Assembly: GCA_003952965.2 (NCBI GenBank)
Contig: CM025855.1
Coordinates: 25,712,925 to 25,776,924 of the forward strand
Length of the DNA: 64,000 nt
Source of the DNA: Morella rubra
Lineage: Eukaryota > Streptophyta > Magnoliopsida > Fagales > Myricaceae
Direction: 5' to 3'
The notes under the pieces are model-generated. The model had not been told where the DNA came from, did not search any database, and saw only the letters and a list, made by a program, of their open reading frames with translations. Of this stretch, positions 21,084 through 33,526 are shown in pieces (position 1 is the first letter of the stretch; each line of letters starts with the position of its first letter). Position numbers and translations under genes: made by a program.

Positions 21084-23829
21084 CAGTGGCGGAACCAGGA
21101 TTAAAATCTATGGGTGTCGAATTTTAAAGGCGAAATAATAAGAAAAAAAATTTCTTTCGTAATACAAAAAATTGTCTTAAAATTACAATATCGAAAATTA
21201 AGAACTAAAAGCATTAAAAATATTAAAATACACGTACCGTACTATGTACTGCAACTAAAAGGTGACAATTGTATCCTACGATTTTGCATCTTCTGAAAAT
21301 GTTGCAAAATGTCTTCGTTCTCAATAGTTTTAAAAACTTCTTGCTCGATGTACACTATCATGCAATCATTCATCCAATCATCCCCCATCCTATTACGCAA
21401 ATCACTTTTGATGATCTTCATTGCAGAAAACACTCTTTCAACGGTTGCAGTCGCAACTGGTAAGACCAATGCCAACTCAATAAGTCGATAAACTAATGGA
21501 AACAGAGTATTCTTTTTTGTCTCAACCATCTTCACAGCAAGATCTCCAATATCTTGAAGTCTAGAAAAAGCATCATTTCTTCTAACATCTCTAATATAGG
21601 TATTAAGCTGATTTTTAAGTATCAAATGATCATCTGCTGTAAAATCTTCTGGATAAAGCTCAGCAAGACGACGTAACTTAACATGATCAAACGCTGAGAA
21701 TGAGTTTTTTGGATCAAGACATGCTATGCAAAGAAGTAATTCCGTACTTGCTTCTGTGAACCGATTATCCATCTCCTGATTGATCAAATCAATAACTTGG
21801 CAAAACACTTCCACACGAAAATGATGGAAATAAGTAATAGTTTGCCCTCCACGCCTCGAACGACTACGAATTGGTATAATGTCTTCCATATTCGGCACAC
21901 TAATAGAGTTATCAACACAAAAAGTTTTAACTTCTTCCAAAAAATTCATCCCATTCTATCTCTCTCAATTCTTGCAACTGTTCTTTCACAACTCCAACCA
22001 AACCCATAGCATTAACAATGTCTTGATCTTTTCGTTGTAAGGCTTGTGACAATTCGTTTGTAATTCCCATTATATTCCTCAACAAATGCATAGTGAATAC
22101 AAACTCAAAACTTTCCATCTTATCCATCAAACCCATAGCCAGAGATCTTTGTTCTGATAGAGTACCATCATCTTTTATGTGTTCAAGCACTTCCAATACT
22201 GATGACCACATAGTAAAGAGACGGATTATTGTAAGGTGGTATGAACCCCAACGAGTGTCACCTACAATATTATAGGAATTACAAAACTATAATCAAATTA
22301 AAAAAAAAAACTAAATGGTCTAGTATTGTAATGAAATATAATAATTACCTGGTCGTGCGAGACTGGTTTCTTGATTTTTGCCCCTTCCACTAGAAATCTC
22401 TCCCTTGTCCAACCGTTCCACTATCTTTTCATGACAACTTTGCCGAAGAGCATCTTTCCTTTTACATGAAGCTCCGACCATATTCACAATCTTGGAAGTA
22501 TAATAAAAAAACTCACCAACTTGCAAGTTATTCTTTGCAATACCCACAATAACCAATTGAAGTTGGTGAGCAAAACAATGGATATACGTAGCAGAAGGAT
22601 TGTCCCTCAGAATGAGCGACTTCAACCCATTGAACTCGCCTCGCATGTTGGATGCCCCATCATACCCTTGACCTCTCAATCTGGATATTGACAATCCATG
22701 CCTTGCAAACAATTTATCTATAGCTTTTTCAAAGATTCAGAGCAAGTATCAGGAACATGTTCCACACCAAGAAACCTTTCAATCACATGTCCACGTATGT
22801 TTACATATCTCAAAACCACTGCCATTTGCTCCTTCACTGAATTATCTCGAGACTCATCAACCATAAGAGAATAAAATCCATCCCCAATTTCTTTAATAAT
22901 GGCAAGTGTGGTTTTAGCTGCACAAGCACTCACCATTTCTTTCTGCACTTTTTGGAGAAGTCATTTGGTTGTTTCCAGGAGCATTAGTGTTAAGTGTCTT
23001 AGCAACTTTTTCATCACGTTGGCAAAACACATTCAAAAGCTCGAGAAAATTGCCCTTCCTTATTGAACTCTCGGACTCATCATGACCACGAAAAGCTAAT
23101 CCTTGCCCCAAAAGATAACGAATAGCATCTAAAACCGCTGTTAAACGAATGCGATAAGCATTCTCTTGATCGTGCCCGTGTGATAACATGTGCGACACAC
23201 TTTGTCGCTGATTTTCAAGTGCTTCACATAGTCTTCTAGCTTCATTGTGAGCACTATCATGTGCACCAACATGTTCAACAAAAACCCCACTGCCTTTTTC
23301 CAGTGGCTAAAGCCCGTAGATGTAAACTTATCTCCCCCAGACTTCCCTCCTCTAGGTCGCCTAAACAGATAACACCACAAACAATACGCCTCATCCTTTG
23401 ATACACTATATTCCAACCAATTAAAATCTTTAAACCATGTCTCCCTAAAACCCCTCATTTCTTGCCCGTATTCCTTCTTGGGAAAATTGTGGCCATGCGG
23501 TTGAAAAGGACCTTTTATTAAGTATTCCCTACGAACTTGATCCCTAATCCCAAGATCATATTCTTCAATGGGTTTACGTAACCCTGGGTCAGCAACGATA
23601 TCATCCGGACTAAATATAATGCGAGGTTTTTTGAACTACTTTCCACTTCAGAATTAGTAGCCACGTTAGGAGTATTAGACGACTCCACGCTACGTGGCTT
23701 TCTTGAACAAAAATGAAAATTAATTAATAATCACTAGATGATCATTTAGGGTATCTACGTGGCAAATAAACAAGTTGGTGGTAAATAAAAATCAAAATTA
23801 AACAAGTTGCTAACATTCAGCAAATTAAA

Positions 23830-24195
23830 CAACATTAATCAATAATCTGCATTAATAAAATAAATAAATGCAATCAATAATCATTTAGCAAATAAACATG
23901 TAGTTGCAATTATCCATTATCTAAACAAAACAAAAAAAATTAATTAATAATCACTCAGCAAATTAAACAACATTAATCAATAATCTGCATTAATAAAATA
24001 AATAAATGCAATCAATAATCATTTAGCAAATAAACATGTAGTTGCATTATCTATCCATTATCTAAACATAAAAAAAATCAAATTTAAGTTGGCAAATTAA
24101 ACAACATTAATCAATAATCTGCATTAATAAAATAAATAAATGCAATCAATAATCATTTAGCAAATAAACATGTAGTTGCAATAAGTTGGCAGATT
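23830..24195. repeat. Three tandem units of about 136 bp inside the hAT element
   Basis: The word AACATTAATCAATAATCTGC recurs at 23831, 23969 and 24103. About 80 following bases, ending CATGTAGTTGCA, are nearly identical in all three units. Spacing is 138 and then 134 bp. The array lies in the 5' non-coding part of the hAT element, upstream of its transposase on the minus strand. Confidence 0.85.
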
Positions 24196-24559
24196 ACTGT
24201 ATCCAATTTTATGGAAGAAACCGATAAATTTAACAAAGATGAGCTAGCATAGGCATTAGGCAATATGAACAAAAAAAAAAAAAACATCAACTCTGCAACT
24301 CACGAAGAAAACTTCCTAGTGGAAAAATTCACAGCAAAACAATATATTTGCCTAAAATAATCCAATAATCCAACCATCAACCAATAATCCAACTAATATC
24401 CCAACCAATAATCCAATAAAAATTACTGAAAATATATTTCACAAAAATTACCTCATTCATTAATTACCTAAAATCCTAAACTACTAAAACAAAATAACTG
24501 AAAAAAAAATCACAAGGAAAACTCACCGAGGCAATGATCCAATCCCCTGCAAATCAAAT

Positions 24560-24601
24560 TGAAAAATTAGATAAGAAATCAAAGAGTGCAGCAGCCAGCA
24601 G

Positions 24602-24638
<37 letters not shown>

Positions 24639-25147
24639 TAACTTATACGGTATAACTTATACCTGTAGTGGTGTGAGTCGTGCGACGGTGCGGCGGTGGC
24701 GGGTGGCCGGTGGGGCAACGACCAACGGACGGCAACGGCGGCTGGGGCCTGGGGGCTGGGCAACGGCAGAGGGCAGACACCAGAGAGGTTAAAATTTGTG
24801 AGAGAGGGGGAGGGAGATCGCGAAAGAGGGATGAAAATTTTCAAAGCAGGGGTGAAACGCACCGTTTCACCCCTGTTTTCATTTTTTTTTTTTTTTAACG
24901 CAGAGGGTGAAACGGCGTCGTTTCACCCTCTGCTTTAAAAAAAAAATAAAAACGGGCTGGGGGCCCGGGCCTAATGGGTATCGGGGCCCAGGCCCCCAAC
25001 ATAAAATCTACTAGGCCTGGGCCCAATGGGTATCGGGGCCCAGGCCTAGTAATGAAAAAAAAAAAAAAATTACAAATGCAAAATTTTTTTTTGGGCGGGG
25101 GATGGGTAGCGACCGCCCTGGTTCGCTACCCTCTCCTTCCGCCACTG
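24560..25147. other. GC-rich 5' terminal region of the hAT element
   Basis: It contains a GA dinucleotide run at about 24605-24637 and a CpG-rich stretch to about 24860. A short direct repeat with the core TGGGTATCGGGGCCCAGGCC follows near 24976 and 25026. On the minus strand this is upstream of the transposase, so it should hold the element's promoter and 5' untranslated region. It does not encode a recognisable protein. Confidence 0.5.
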
Positions 25148-28085
25148 GCCGACATCGGAGCACATGTAGTGGATTTTTTTCAGCGGCTTTATACATCCGA
25201 CGGGACGTCTGGGGACGCTAATTTAGGTTATCTGATTCAGCCTGTAGTTTTGGCAGAGGAGATTAAAGCTGCACTTGACCAGATCAGTGCTCTCAAAGCA
25301 CCTGGTCCAGAATTGGATGTCTGCCATTTTTTACCAGTTTTATTGCGTACAGTGAAGGAGGACTTGGTGGCGATGGTGCAGAAATTTTTCAGATCGGGTT
25401 ACCTCTTGAAGCAGCTCAACCACAGTTGCTTGGTGCTCTTGCCGAAAGCTGAGCATCCTTCGAGAATTGATTAGTTTCCCCCTATCAGAATTGTAACATT
25501 GTTTACAAAGTTATCTCGAAGATTTTAACCATTCGGCTAAAGAGTGTCATTTCAAAGATTGTCTCTCCTTTCCAAGGAGCGTTTGTGCCGGGTCAAATTA
25601 TTCAGGATAATATTCTATTGGGGCAAGAACTGCTTCACTCTTTGAAGGTGAAAAGGGGGAGGAAGAGTTTGCTAACTCTCAAACTGGATATGAAGAAAGC
25701 TTATGACTGGATGGAATGGAGGTTCCTCCTTTCTGTTTTGCGATGCTTTGGTTTTTATGAGCGATGGGTTGGTTGGGTTGAGCAGTGTATATCGACGGTT
25801 TCCTTTTCGATTATGTTGAATGGATCACCGCAGGGTTTCTTCAAACCCTCATGTGGTCTTCACCAAGGAGATCCAGTATCGCCGTTCTTGTTCATTTTAC
25901 GAGCAGAGGTTCTCTCCCGACTCTTCGCTCAAGTGGAAAGTTGAGGAAATATGCACGGGATCAAGGTGGCACGGCAAGCCCCTACTATTAGTCATTTGCT
26001 TTTTGCCGATGATCTGATAGTATTTGTTCGGGCTAACAGGAGGGAGGCTGAGGCGATAGGCTATTTTATCCAAATATTCTTGCTGGTCCGGCCAAAAAGT
26101 TAATCTTGGAAAGTCATCTTTACGCTGCAGTGACAATACTCATCCTGAGTTGGCGGTTTATCTGTGTCAAATTTTCCAAGTTAAGTGCAAATATTTGGGC
26201 CTACAATTGTTTATCGGAAGATCGAAGAAGAAAGCTTTCGAGGAGGTGAAGGAAAAGGTTCTCTCCAAGGTGGCAGGGTGGAAAGGGAGAGTTCTATCAC
26301 AAGCTGGTCGGACAATGCTTATCCGGTCAGTGGCAGCAACTATGCCACAATATTGCATGTCGGTCCATCTTCTTCCTAAAGGATGGTGTGAAGACATTGA
26401 TCGCATTCTCAACGATTTTTGGTTGGGTTTCCCATCGAATAAACCAAAGAATTTCACTCCAAGGCTTGGGATGCGATTTGTCTTCCAAAGCAATATTGGG
26501 AAGGTTGGGGTTTTGGAAGCTGGGAGAAACCAACCAAGCGCTCATTGCTAAGTTTGGTTGGAGGGTGTTCAGTTCTCTTGAGAGTATTTGGGTTCAGGTT
26601 GCCAAGGCAAAATATCACTGCCACGATCTCTTAAATCTGCCGGGATTGAGGGGTCACGAGTCAGGGTCTGGAAAGGCATTTTGGGGTTTATGCCACAGCT
26701 TGTTGGTGGTCTGTGTCTTTTACCACGGAGGGGTAAAGCTGTTCGGATACGCGAGGATCCATGGCTTCCTTCTTCTTCTAGCTTTCAACCTTTGTAGAGG
26801 GAGGGCTCAGACAATTTGGCTACGGTCCAGGTGGTACGTGATCTTGTTAACGTGGCTGCAGGGCAGTGGGATAGGGAGTTGATTCGGGAGTTGTTCACAG
26901 AAGAGTCGGCAGCTGGTATTTTGAGGTTGCCTATTCCTCATTCTGATCAAGTGGATAGGTGGATTTGGGCTTGGGAACAGACTGGTGAATTTTCAGTTAT
27001 GTCCTTTTTGTAGAGGGAACAAGAACGCAGGGCACCTTCCGTTGCTTTGCTTGACCAAAAATCGTGGCAACAAATTTGGAAAGCCAATTTACAAGAAAAG
27101 CTTATCATGGTCCTCTGGAAGGTGGCGGCGAGGGCGTTAAAAACAAAAGGTGGGCTAGGGAGGCTGCTGGACAGATCGGAGGAGGAAGCTTTTCAATGTC
27201 CTCTTTGTCAGGAATTTCCAGAGGACACCGTTCACTTGCTTGTTTTATTGCAGAGTGGCTCGGGTGCTGTGGAGAGAATCTGCGTTTCCCATTCAGTTAG
27301 ATCATCTCATGCTGTCCAACTCGGCGGAATTAATAGAAGTAGTGTTGAATCCTGACAGATCTTTGGGGTTGGCTAACAGATCTTTCCCGGCGTTCTTGCT
27401 GAATGCTGCTCTTATCTTTGATGTAATCTGGTTTCAAAGGATGAGGTGGTTCACAAGTCTGCTACCAATGATATTAGAGAGATGATGAGATCTTTTTGGA
27501 AGCAATATGGCGATCATTCAGCGGCTTGGAAGGATGCAGATAAGTAGGTGGGGTTCAGATGGCAGCTCCCGGAGGTGGGTTGGTATAAGGCTAACACAAA
27601 TGTCGCCATTCGCCATTCGTAAGAACGGGTCATACATAACAATCTCGGTAAGTGATTCTTCCAGTTCCCTTTGTATGGCTTACACAGAACGCTTAGCTAC
27701 TATTGACCCTTTGATCGGTGAGGCTTTTGCCTTGGCAGAAAGCGCAATGTTAGCAAGGAGGCACAAGTGGAGCAAGGTCATTTTCGAATGTAACTCTTTG
27801 GTGGTGTGCAATGTGGTCCTTTCCCACGAGCCTTGTAGGTTTTGGGCTATTGCGGATCTGGTTGCGCATATTCGCTGGTGCTTTGGGGAATGCTCGAAAT
27901 GGAGGATAGCTTGGGTGCCTAGGAGGTGCAACCGTTTGGCTCATAATCTTGCTAGTTAGGCTGCACGGTTGGGGAGGGAGGGGACTTTTTATGCTGTTGA
28001 TATTCCTGAGTATATCCAGGCTTGTGATATGCATTCTTCGGGGTTTTAATTTAATGAGATGTGTTGTTATCTGGCAAAAAACGAT
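25148..28085 (+). mobile_element. L1-like LINE, ORF2 part, decayed
   Basis: The plus strand encodes pieces of a plant L1-type ORF2 in order. The approach to the reverse transcriptase reads ALKAPGPELDVCHF. The RT core has NCNIVYK-like text, LTLKLDMKKAYDWMEW, GLHQGDPVSPFLF and the catalytic FADD at 26002-26013. A thumb and zinc-finger-like linker follows (SLSGISRGH region). The C-terminal RNase H has IGEAFALAESAML, VIFECNSLVV and WVPRRCNRLAHNLA. The endonuclease and ORF1 are missing because the element begins at the hAT boundary. Several stops and frame changes break it. No clear poly(A) tail is visible near 28085, where CACTA-like sequence begins. Confidence 0.85.
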
Positions 28086-31000
28086 TGTGTAAAAATTAAA
28101 TTGAAAATAATTGGGTTTTGGTGACCAAATTTAATTTCGTCACCAAAAGTTAACTTTTAGTAGTGAAAATTGTGCTCGTCACAAAAATATCACACAATTT
28201 ACTATTAGTGATGAAAGCCAAATATTGTCATGAAACATTGATTTTTTGTGACAAAATATTTCGTCCGAACTATATTTTTATACGATCGATCAACTAATAT
28301 GGCGATGGATCGCGAACATAAGTTCCATCGTAAAATTAGACGAGTGTTTGGATTCAGCTAATGCTACTTTTATAAGTTCCTCCCTCTCTCCTATCTCCCC
28401 GAGCTACCTACCCCTATCAGCCTTTTCTCGGCCTCTGTCTCTCTCACACCAAGTACTTTGCCTTTAGCCATCTCACCACCAGCTACCGCCTAACACTCTG
28501 TCCTTCTCTCTAAACTCTCCTCTCTCTGTCTTGCTCTCTCAGTTTTTCCCGATTCCCCTCTCTTTCTCTCGCGTCCTCCCCTTCCCATTGCCGGAATTTT
28601 ATAGACTCTCTTTGTGCTTTATCAGGTATGATTTGTTGCCCTAGCTAGAATTTAGACAATCAGCTAGCTATCTTTGGTTTAGGGTTTGTTCATTCAAGAT
28701 TTTAGGGTTTTAACATTGGTATGATTTGGGGGTTTTGAATTAAGTTCGAGGATTTTGTGATTTTGTACATATTATTATTTGAGTTTGTGAAATGTTTTAT
28801 GCTCTTGTGAATGTTTTTTTTTTTTTTTGTCAAATTGGAGAAGAATCAGTTCAGAGCAGATCGAATAAAAACAGTTCGTCTTTATGATTTTTGCTATAGT
28901 TATAGTGAGCTGCTATTCGTTGTATATGGTTTTGAGTGTTACTTTTACCAGCAGGTTCCACTGACATGATAATAGAGCAAAATATATGGTTTTGACTGTT
29001 GCTGTTACCAAGTGACCGCAGATGGTAATTTTTTCTTCAGGTCAGCTTTGGTTTAATGGCCTCATGTTACATTGCTAGTTACAATATGCACTATAGCATC
29101 ATTCTACCAAAGTAACTGATGACTGGATATATCTTAAGATGTTTCACTTTTCTCGTATATGAACTGTCTCACATTGTCGCACACTAAGACAAATGCATGA
29201 AATATTTATTCTTTTTATGATTCAGTTTAAGTTGTCTACTCTTATTCACTTGCAAGGCCTTGCAGATCAGTTGGAAGGTAATGAAGAGGAACATAAAAAG
29301 AATGGCAGGATGGTGGTAGAAACTGGTAGATTTCCTGCTTCCAATGTGAAATCTCTCTTTAGTTTCTTGATGTTTGCCCAGCAACTCTTTGTAGTGTTAA
29401 TTGCAAGAATTTGCACTCTTTATGCTAAGCCAATTCTTACAAGTACATTCATTGTCTCGTTGCAAACTGGCCGGATAATTAGTTGTGTTCTCACTCTTTC
29501 CCCCCCCCCCCCTCCCCTCCCTCCCTCCCTCCCTCCCTCCCTCCCAGCGATCCAATCCTATCAGTAAGTAACCAAGGGCACATGGATTGATCATATGGAA
29601 TTGCAGGCAGCTTCTCTTGTTACACATAGTAGTATGTGCATTCATAGAGTAAGACCTCTCTTTTCGCCTTGTGCATGATTTATCTCATGTGTTGCTGCTT
29701 CACTCAATGCAGAGCATGCCAACTTGTTGGTACATTCGTAATTTTGATAACTGTGGAGCTCGCACGGTCCATTTGTAAGTAATCTGGAATCTTTGATATG
29801 TCCTTTATATGCTTTTAACGTCGTGCAATCATGGATGAGGTGTATAACTCCTGCAATTCTGTATACTTAAGCTGGTAGGCGAGATAAGATTTTGTGCCAA
29901 TGTTTCGGCAATGACAGCTTCTTTGACAGTACTTTGAAGACAACTGATAGTTTTGGAGATGGTTTGCTTTGTGGCAATCATATTTTAGTGCTTATGTGAT
30001 CTTTAATGCGCATGTTGATATTATACTGGTAGATATGAGCCCATCATATTAAGGTTTAAGAGAAAAACTTATGGTATTGTCTCGAGCTTCTATGTTACTA
30101 CTACTATGAAACTATTAACTAGAGAGGTACAAGAGAGGCAATTATTACAAAATACCACTTTTTTAGTTAAATGCACCTGTCATAGCATTGTTCACATTGC
30201 AGAAGATATTTTTTGTAAGCTACTAGGCCACCTTGTTTGATCATTCTCTTTGACTTGTGCTGCAGGAAGATCCGATCTGCATGTAGGCCCTTGTTCTTCA
30301 ACTGTCCGAAAACTCGCTTAATCAGACAAAAGAATGCAGAAGATTTTACAAGGAGACAAGTTGAGATGAAGGCCACACAACTGAGCATCTTGTAGGCAGA
30401 TAAAAAAGTGAATTCGCATTTTTGTTTATTTTTTATTCTGACTGTTATTTTAGTTTTTTGAATGTATAGATGTAAAACCATATTGAATTTTCGTATTTCA
30501 TTTCTAGTAATTCAATAATTTCTTCCATTATAGTTTTAATTTTAATTTTATTATTTCAAATCAATACCGTTTACATGGACTTTCAATCATTAAATAGACC
30601 ATTCAATCATCAAATAAATCGCTTTATTGTCCACAACGGACAGCATGTTGCATGACAAAATTTTGTCATGAAAAGTCATTGTGATGGAAACAATTTTTTG
30701 TGACGAAAAGGATTCGAAATATTTGTCACGAAACGTGATTATGAAGGAAACAATTTCGTCACTAAAGGTTTTTGTGACGAAATATTTGTCTCGAAAAGTT
30801 ATTGGGACAAAAGTAATTTCGTCACTAAAAGTTTTGGGTGACAAATATTCGAAACGTTATTGTGATGAAAGTAATTTTGTCACTAAAATTTTTCGGTGAC
30901 TAAATATTTTCTCATTAAAATTTATTGTGACGAAAAGACGTTTGTCACTAAAAGTTTTTGTGATGAAATTGTTGATTGCCTACTTTTGTGGGGAAACTTT

Positions 31001-31208
31001 TTGTCGCAAAAATGTTTCGTGACGGAAATAATTTTGTCACTAAAAGGTTTTTGTGAAAAAATTCAAATTTGTCACCAAAAAATTTTAGTGACGCTCTTTC
31101 GCAAACGGAACCCATGACGAAAAAATTTCGTCACTAAAATATTTTGTGTCGAAATTTTGACTATTGGTGGCAAAAAATTGTCACAAAAAATCATAATTTT
31201 TTGTAGTG
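28086..31208. mobile_element. Non-autonomous CACTA-like element with gene-like interior
   Basis: The right end reads CACTACAAAAAATTATG on the minus strand, ending at 31208, a good CACTA terminus. About 0.5 kb of subterminal sequence next to it (30650-31200) repeats short words such as GTGACGAAAT and TTTCGTCACTAAAA in both orientations. The same words occur at about 28120-28270. The left terminus is degenerate, so the start is approximate. No transposase is present. The interior (28340-30500) looks like a plant gene's leader and introns. A CT-rich stretch ends TTTATCAG before GTATGATTTG, followed by the TAGGGTTT-type words common in plant first introns. Confidence 0.6.
29501..29546. repeat. 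C-rich (CCCT)n simple repeat
   Basis: A run of C is followed by several CCCT units. It lies inside the interior of the CACTA-like element. Confidence 0.85.
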
Positions 31209-31299
31209 AATTTCGCTATAGAAACGTTATGTTGTATTCCTTGTTTGATATAATGAAACTTGTTTATCTTGTGTCCTACTTGATGATATCGAAACTGAA

Positions 31300-31910
31300 T
31301 TAATCGGCCCAATGAGTTAGTCATGTGCAACCCAACAACAAAAGGCCCAAGTCGGCCTAAGCCCAGAAGACGTAGATCTCCGGCCTCTAAGGCACATCGA
31401 CCATAAAGTATCCCACGAATGCATACATCCCACGACCTCAGACACCTTACGAAGGTAAACATCCCATGAACAAGAATATGCGTTGAAAAGAAACTGCACT
31501 ACATAACACGAAGCAACGAGGGATCGAGCCCCAGAAAGGAGGAACGAGGGAAAGTGAAAAATGGACTATAAAAACAAAGGACAAGAGAAGAGAAAGGTAT
31601 GCAAAAATTAGAATTCAATAATCAAGAGTTGGGAAAGACAAAGACAAAGAACTAACTTAATCATCAGAGTTCATTTGTATTTTTTGTAGGAGGATCAAAC
31701 AAGTGAAGATGTGCATTTATTCTAAGTATTTTCCATAAATTAACTTTTTTTTAAGTACTTTTTTCAAGTGAGGAAACTGATGGAGAGAAGCATCTTCCTA
31801 CAAATGTTCTTTGATTCCATTTATCTCGATCTCCTTCTTCTTCTCAGCAATGAGCGACAACGAAGTCTATAACGACTAATCTAAAACCTTTCGGTTCTAA
31901 CTAGCTGGGC
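31300..31910 (+). mobile_element. Possible gypsy-type LTR remnant
   Basis: A TATA-like GGACTATAAAAACA near 31563 is followed about 90 bp later by AACTAACTTAATCATCAGAG. That layout resembles LTRs of Tat/Athila-type Ty3-gypsy elements. No coding part, paired LTR or clear ends are visible. It is an old fragment and the assignment rests on motif resemblance alone. Confidence 0.3.
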
Positions 31911-31970
31911 TCACAGATCGAACACAGTCTCCAATATGCCTTGAATATAGTCCAAAATGAAAGGTGTAAA

Positions 31971-32223
31971 CAGTAGCAGACCTAGAATTTTTTTTACTTT
32001 GGGAACGAAATAATAAATAATTTGTTATAAAATAAATCTGTATATGTATATTCTACAAGCTAATCATATTCAATAGTCTTGGTAAAGAAAAGTGTAAAAA
32101 ACTAGTCTAGCATATACATAATTTAATTATTAATTTTCTCTCTAAAATCTTAAAAAACATTAAAAAAATATATGAAATTGTTTAATAATTAAGCTTCACA
32201 GGACCCAGGGGGGTCAGCTACTG
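31971..32223. mobile_element. hAT-like MITE
   Basis: A 253-bp AT-rich non-coding stretch has ends CAGTAGCAGACC and, inverted, CAGTAGCTGACC (11 of 12 identical). The flanking octamers GGTGTAAA and GGGGTGGA match at five of eight positions, so the target duplication is doubtful. The termini resemble the CAGTGGCGGA type seen in the hAT element at 21084. Confidence 0.5.
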
Positions 32224-32829
32224 GGGGTGGAATTTTGTTCTATACAGCACGAACAGGGACTTTCCCACATTATTATTGCAGGCCGGTTGTCTGTTTTAAT
32301 GGTTGAAATAGACGTGACGCAGTGAACACTTGATTCACATCTGGTATCACGGTCGTTGCTTGATCCAAAAGTCAACCTCGCCCACAATGAAATATTGACA
32401 AGTGAAGGAAGAAACCTGCTCCAGATAGTGTCGTTCTCAACACCAACAACTGGAGTGGAGCGGAAATTTCTTGTTGTATCAGCAAGTTATATATATTTTC
32501 ACCACAACCAGAGCATAACTTGGGTTTCGCTGCCAAAATCTATTCATTCCGGTCTCCATCTTTGCTCTGCCTCTCCATTGAAAGGTGTAAACCAGAGGTA
32601 CGTGCTTTCACTGTCCATCTCTGTAATTGGATGTGCTTCGCTTTGTATCAAAACGGTATTGTTCCCCAATGATGTTGCAGTAGGAAAATGTTCAAGTGGA
32701 CGCAAAAACAAGCAAAAGCTTGTAGGTCATTTCCCGTTTCCGTAATGCCTTAGCGATTCTTTACTTTTAGCTTTCGTTCAAATGATTTGGGCATGAAAAT
32801 GGTTTTATGTTGTTTTGTGACTTTCCTAG
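32224..32829. other. Unassigned sequence
   Basis: A plus-strand reading frame of 129 codons (32356-32745) is open, but it has no family resemblance I recognise, no domain and no splice partners. I treat it as non-coding unless transcripts say otherwise. Confidence 0.3.
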
Positions 32830-33060
32830 GCTCATCACCATAAGTATTTAATGCAATTATTTCTCTAAAATCCAGGCTTTTGCAAAATCTTTCATGCCAC
32901 GAGCATATCATCTCTCTTAGATTCTACAGCAGCAACTCCACTCACAACTGGGCTCCTTAACAGTTTGTAGATATTTTCCACAATCTTCTGACCCTTCGTC
33001 ACCACCATAGCCCCTTTCCCTTCACCTCAAGAACCGATGTTACTCAACTTCCACTGGTTG
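32830..33060 (-). mobile_element. Small Ty1-copia polyprotein remnant
   Basis: On the minus strand this stretch resembles the GAG-pre-integrase area of Ty1-copia polyproteins (TKGQKIVENIYKLLRSPVVS). Only this piece is visible. It is a short, broken fossil with no LTRs nearby. Confidence 0.5.
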
Positions 33061-33215
33061 TTGAGATTTGTATGGCACACATAGTGAATCAATTAAGAGA
33101 AGATTTTATAAAAGAGAAAGAGAGATCAACACGAGGATATAAAGTGGTTCGGCAATCATCCACTAGAATGGTCATATATTTCATTTGATGAAATAAGGTT
33201 AGATCATAAACTATT

Positions 33216-33517
33216 AGAGAAAAGTCATTTTGAGCCTTCAAACTACTAATGTAATTTTAAATAGGGGTCTAAACTACCATCTTTGACAGATTGGGCCCAC
33301 AAATTACCAAATTTGCGCTCCTAAAAAAGATCTAACAATCGAACTCATACCAGTGTGTTCTTAATGAGCCACGTGGCATGATTTTGACTCCCAAATTTTA
33401 TTTCAGGTGTAGTTTGATTAATTGTAGTAGTTGGAGGGCTTAATATGTCAAAATTGGTAGTTTAGACCTCTATTTGAAATTATTTGGTAGTTAGATGGCT
33501 CAAAATAACTTTTTCCT
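33216..33517. mobile_element. Mutator-like MITE with 9-bp target duplication
   Basis: This 302-bp element begins AGAGAAAAGTCATTTTGAGC and ends with the inverted AGGAAAAAGTTATTTTGAGC. The arms continue with similarity for about 60 bp, including AGGTCTAAACTACC-like text. It is flanked by TAAACTATT at 33207-33215 and 33518-33526. Long arms and a 9-bp duplication indicate a Mutator-type MITE. It lies 0.6 kb upstream of the NB-ARC gene. Confidence 0.88.
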
Positions 33518-33526
33518 TAAACTATT

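Larger units (their letters stand above)
21084..25147 (-). mobile_element. hAT element, ZMYM1/TTF-finger type, decayed
   Basis: The ends are CAGTGGCGGAACC at 21084 and, inverted, CAGTGGCGGAAGG ending at 25147, the usual terminus of this plant hAT group. Minus-strand coding runs from about 23690 to 21242 and reads in order: an N-terminal block, the TTF-type finger (EAYCLWCYLF), LMVDESRD, GQGYDGASNM, HCFAHQLQL, an intron at about 22263-22349, DTRWGS, and the C-terminal dimerisation block (LPVATATVERVFSAMK). At least four frame changes separate these pieces, so the transposase is dead. No 8-bp target duplication can be read: the flanks are GGTGTCTG and GCCGACAT. The right end joins LINE sequence directly. 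Confidence 0.85.

Noticed and set aside
30650-31200. Regularly spaced short repeats that might suggest a CRISPR-like array
   Set aside because: Words are short, variable and in both orientations next to a CACTA terminus. They are subterminal transposase-binding repeats, and this is a plant genome.
32356-32745. A 129-codon plus-strand frame
   Set aside because: No family resemblance, domain, splice partner or promoter context. The length is within chance expectation.
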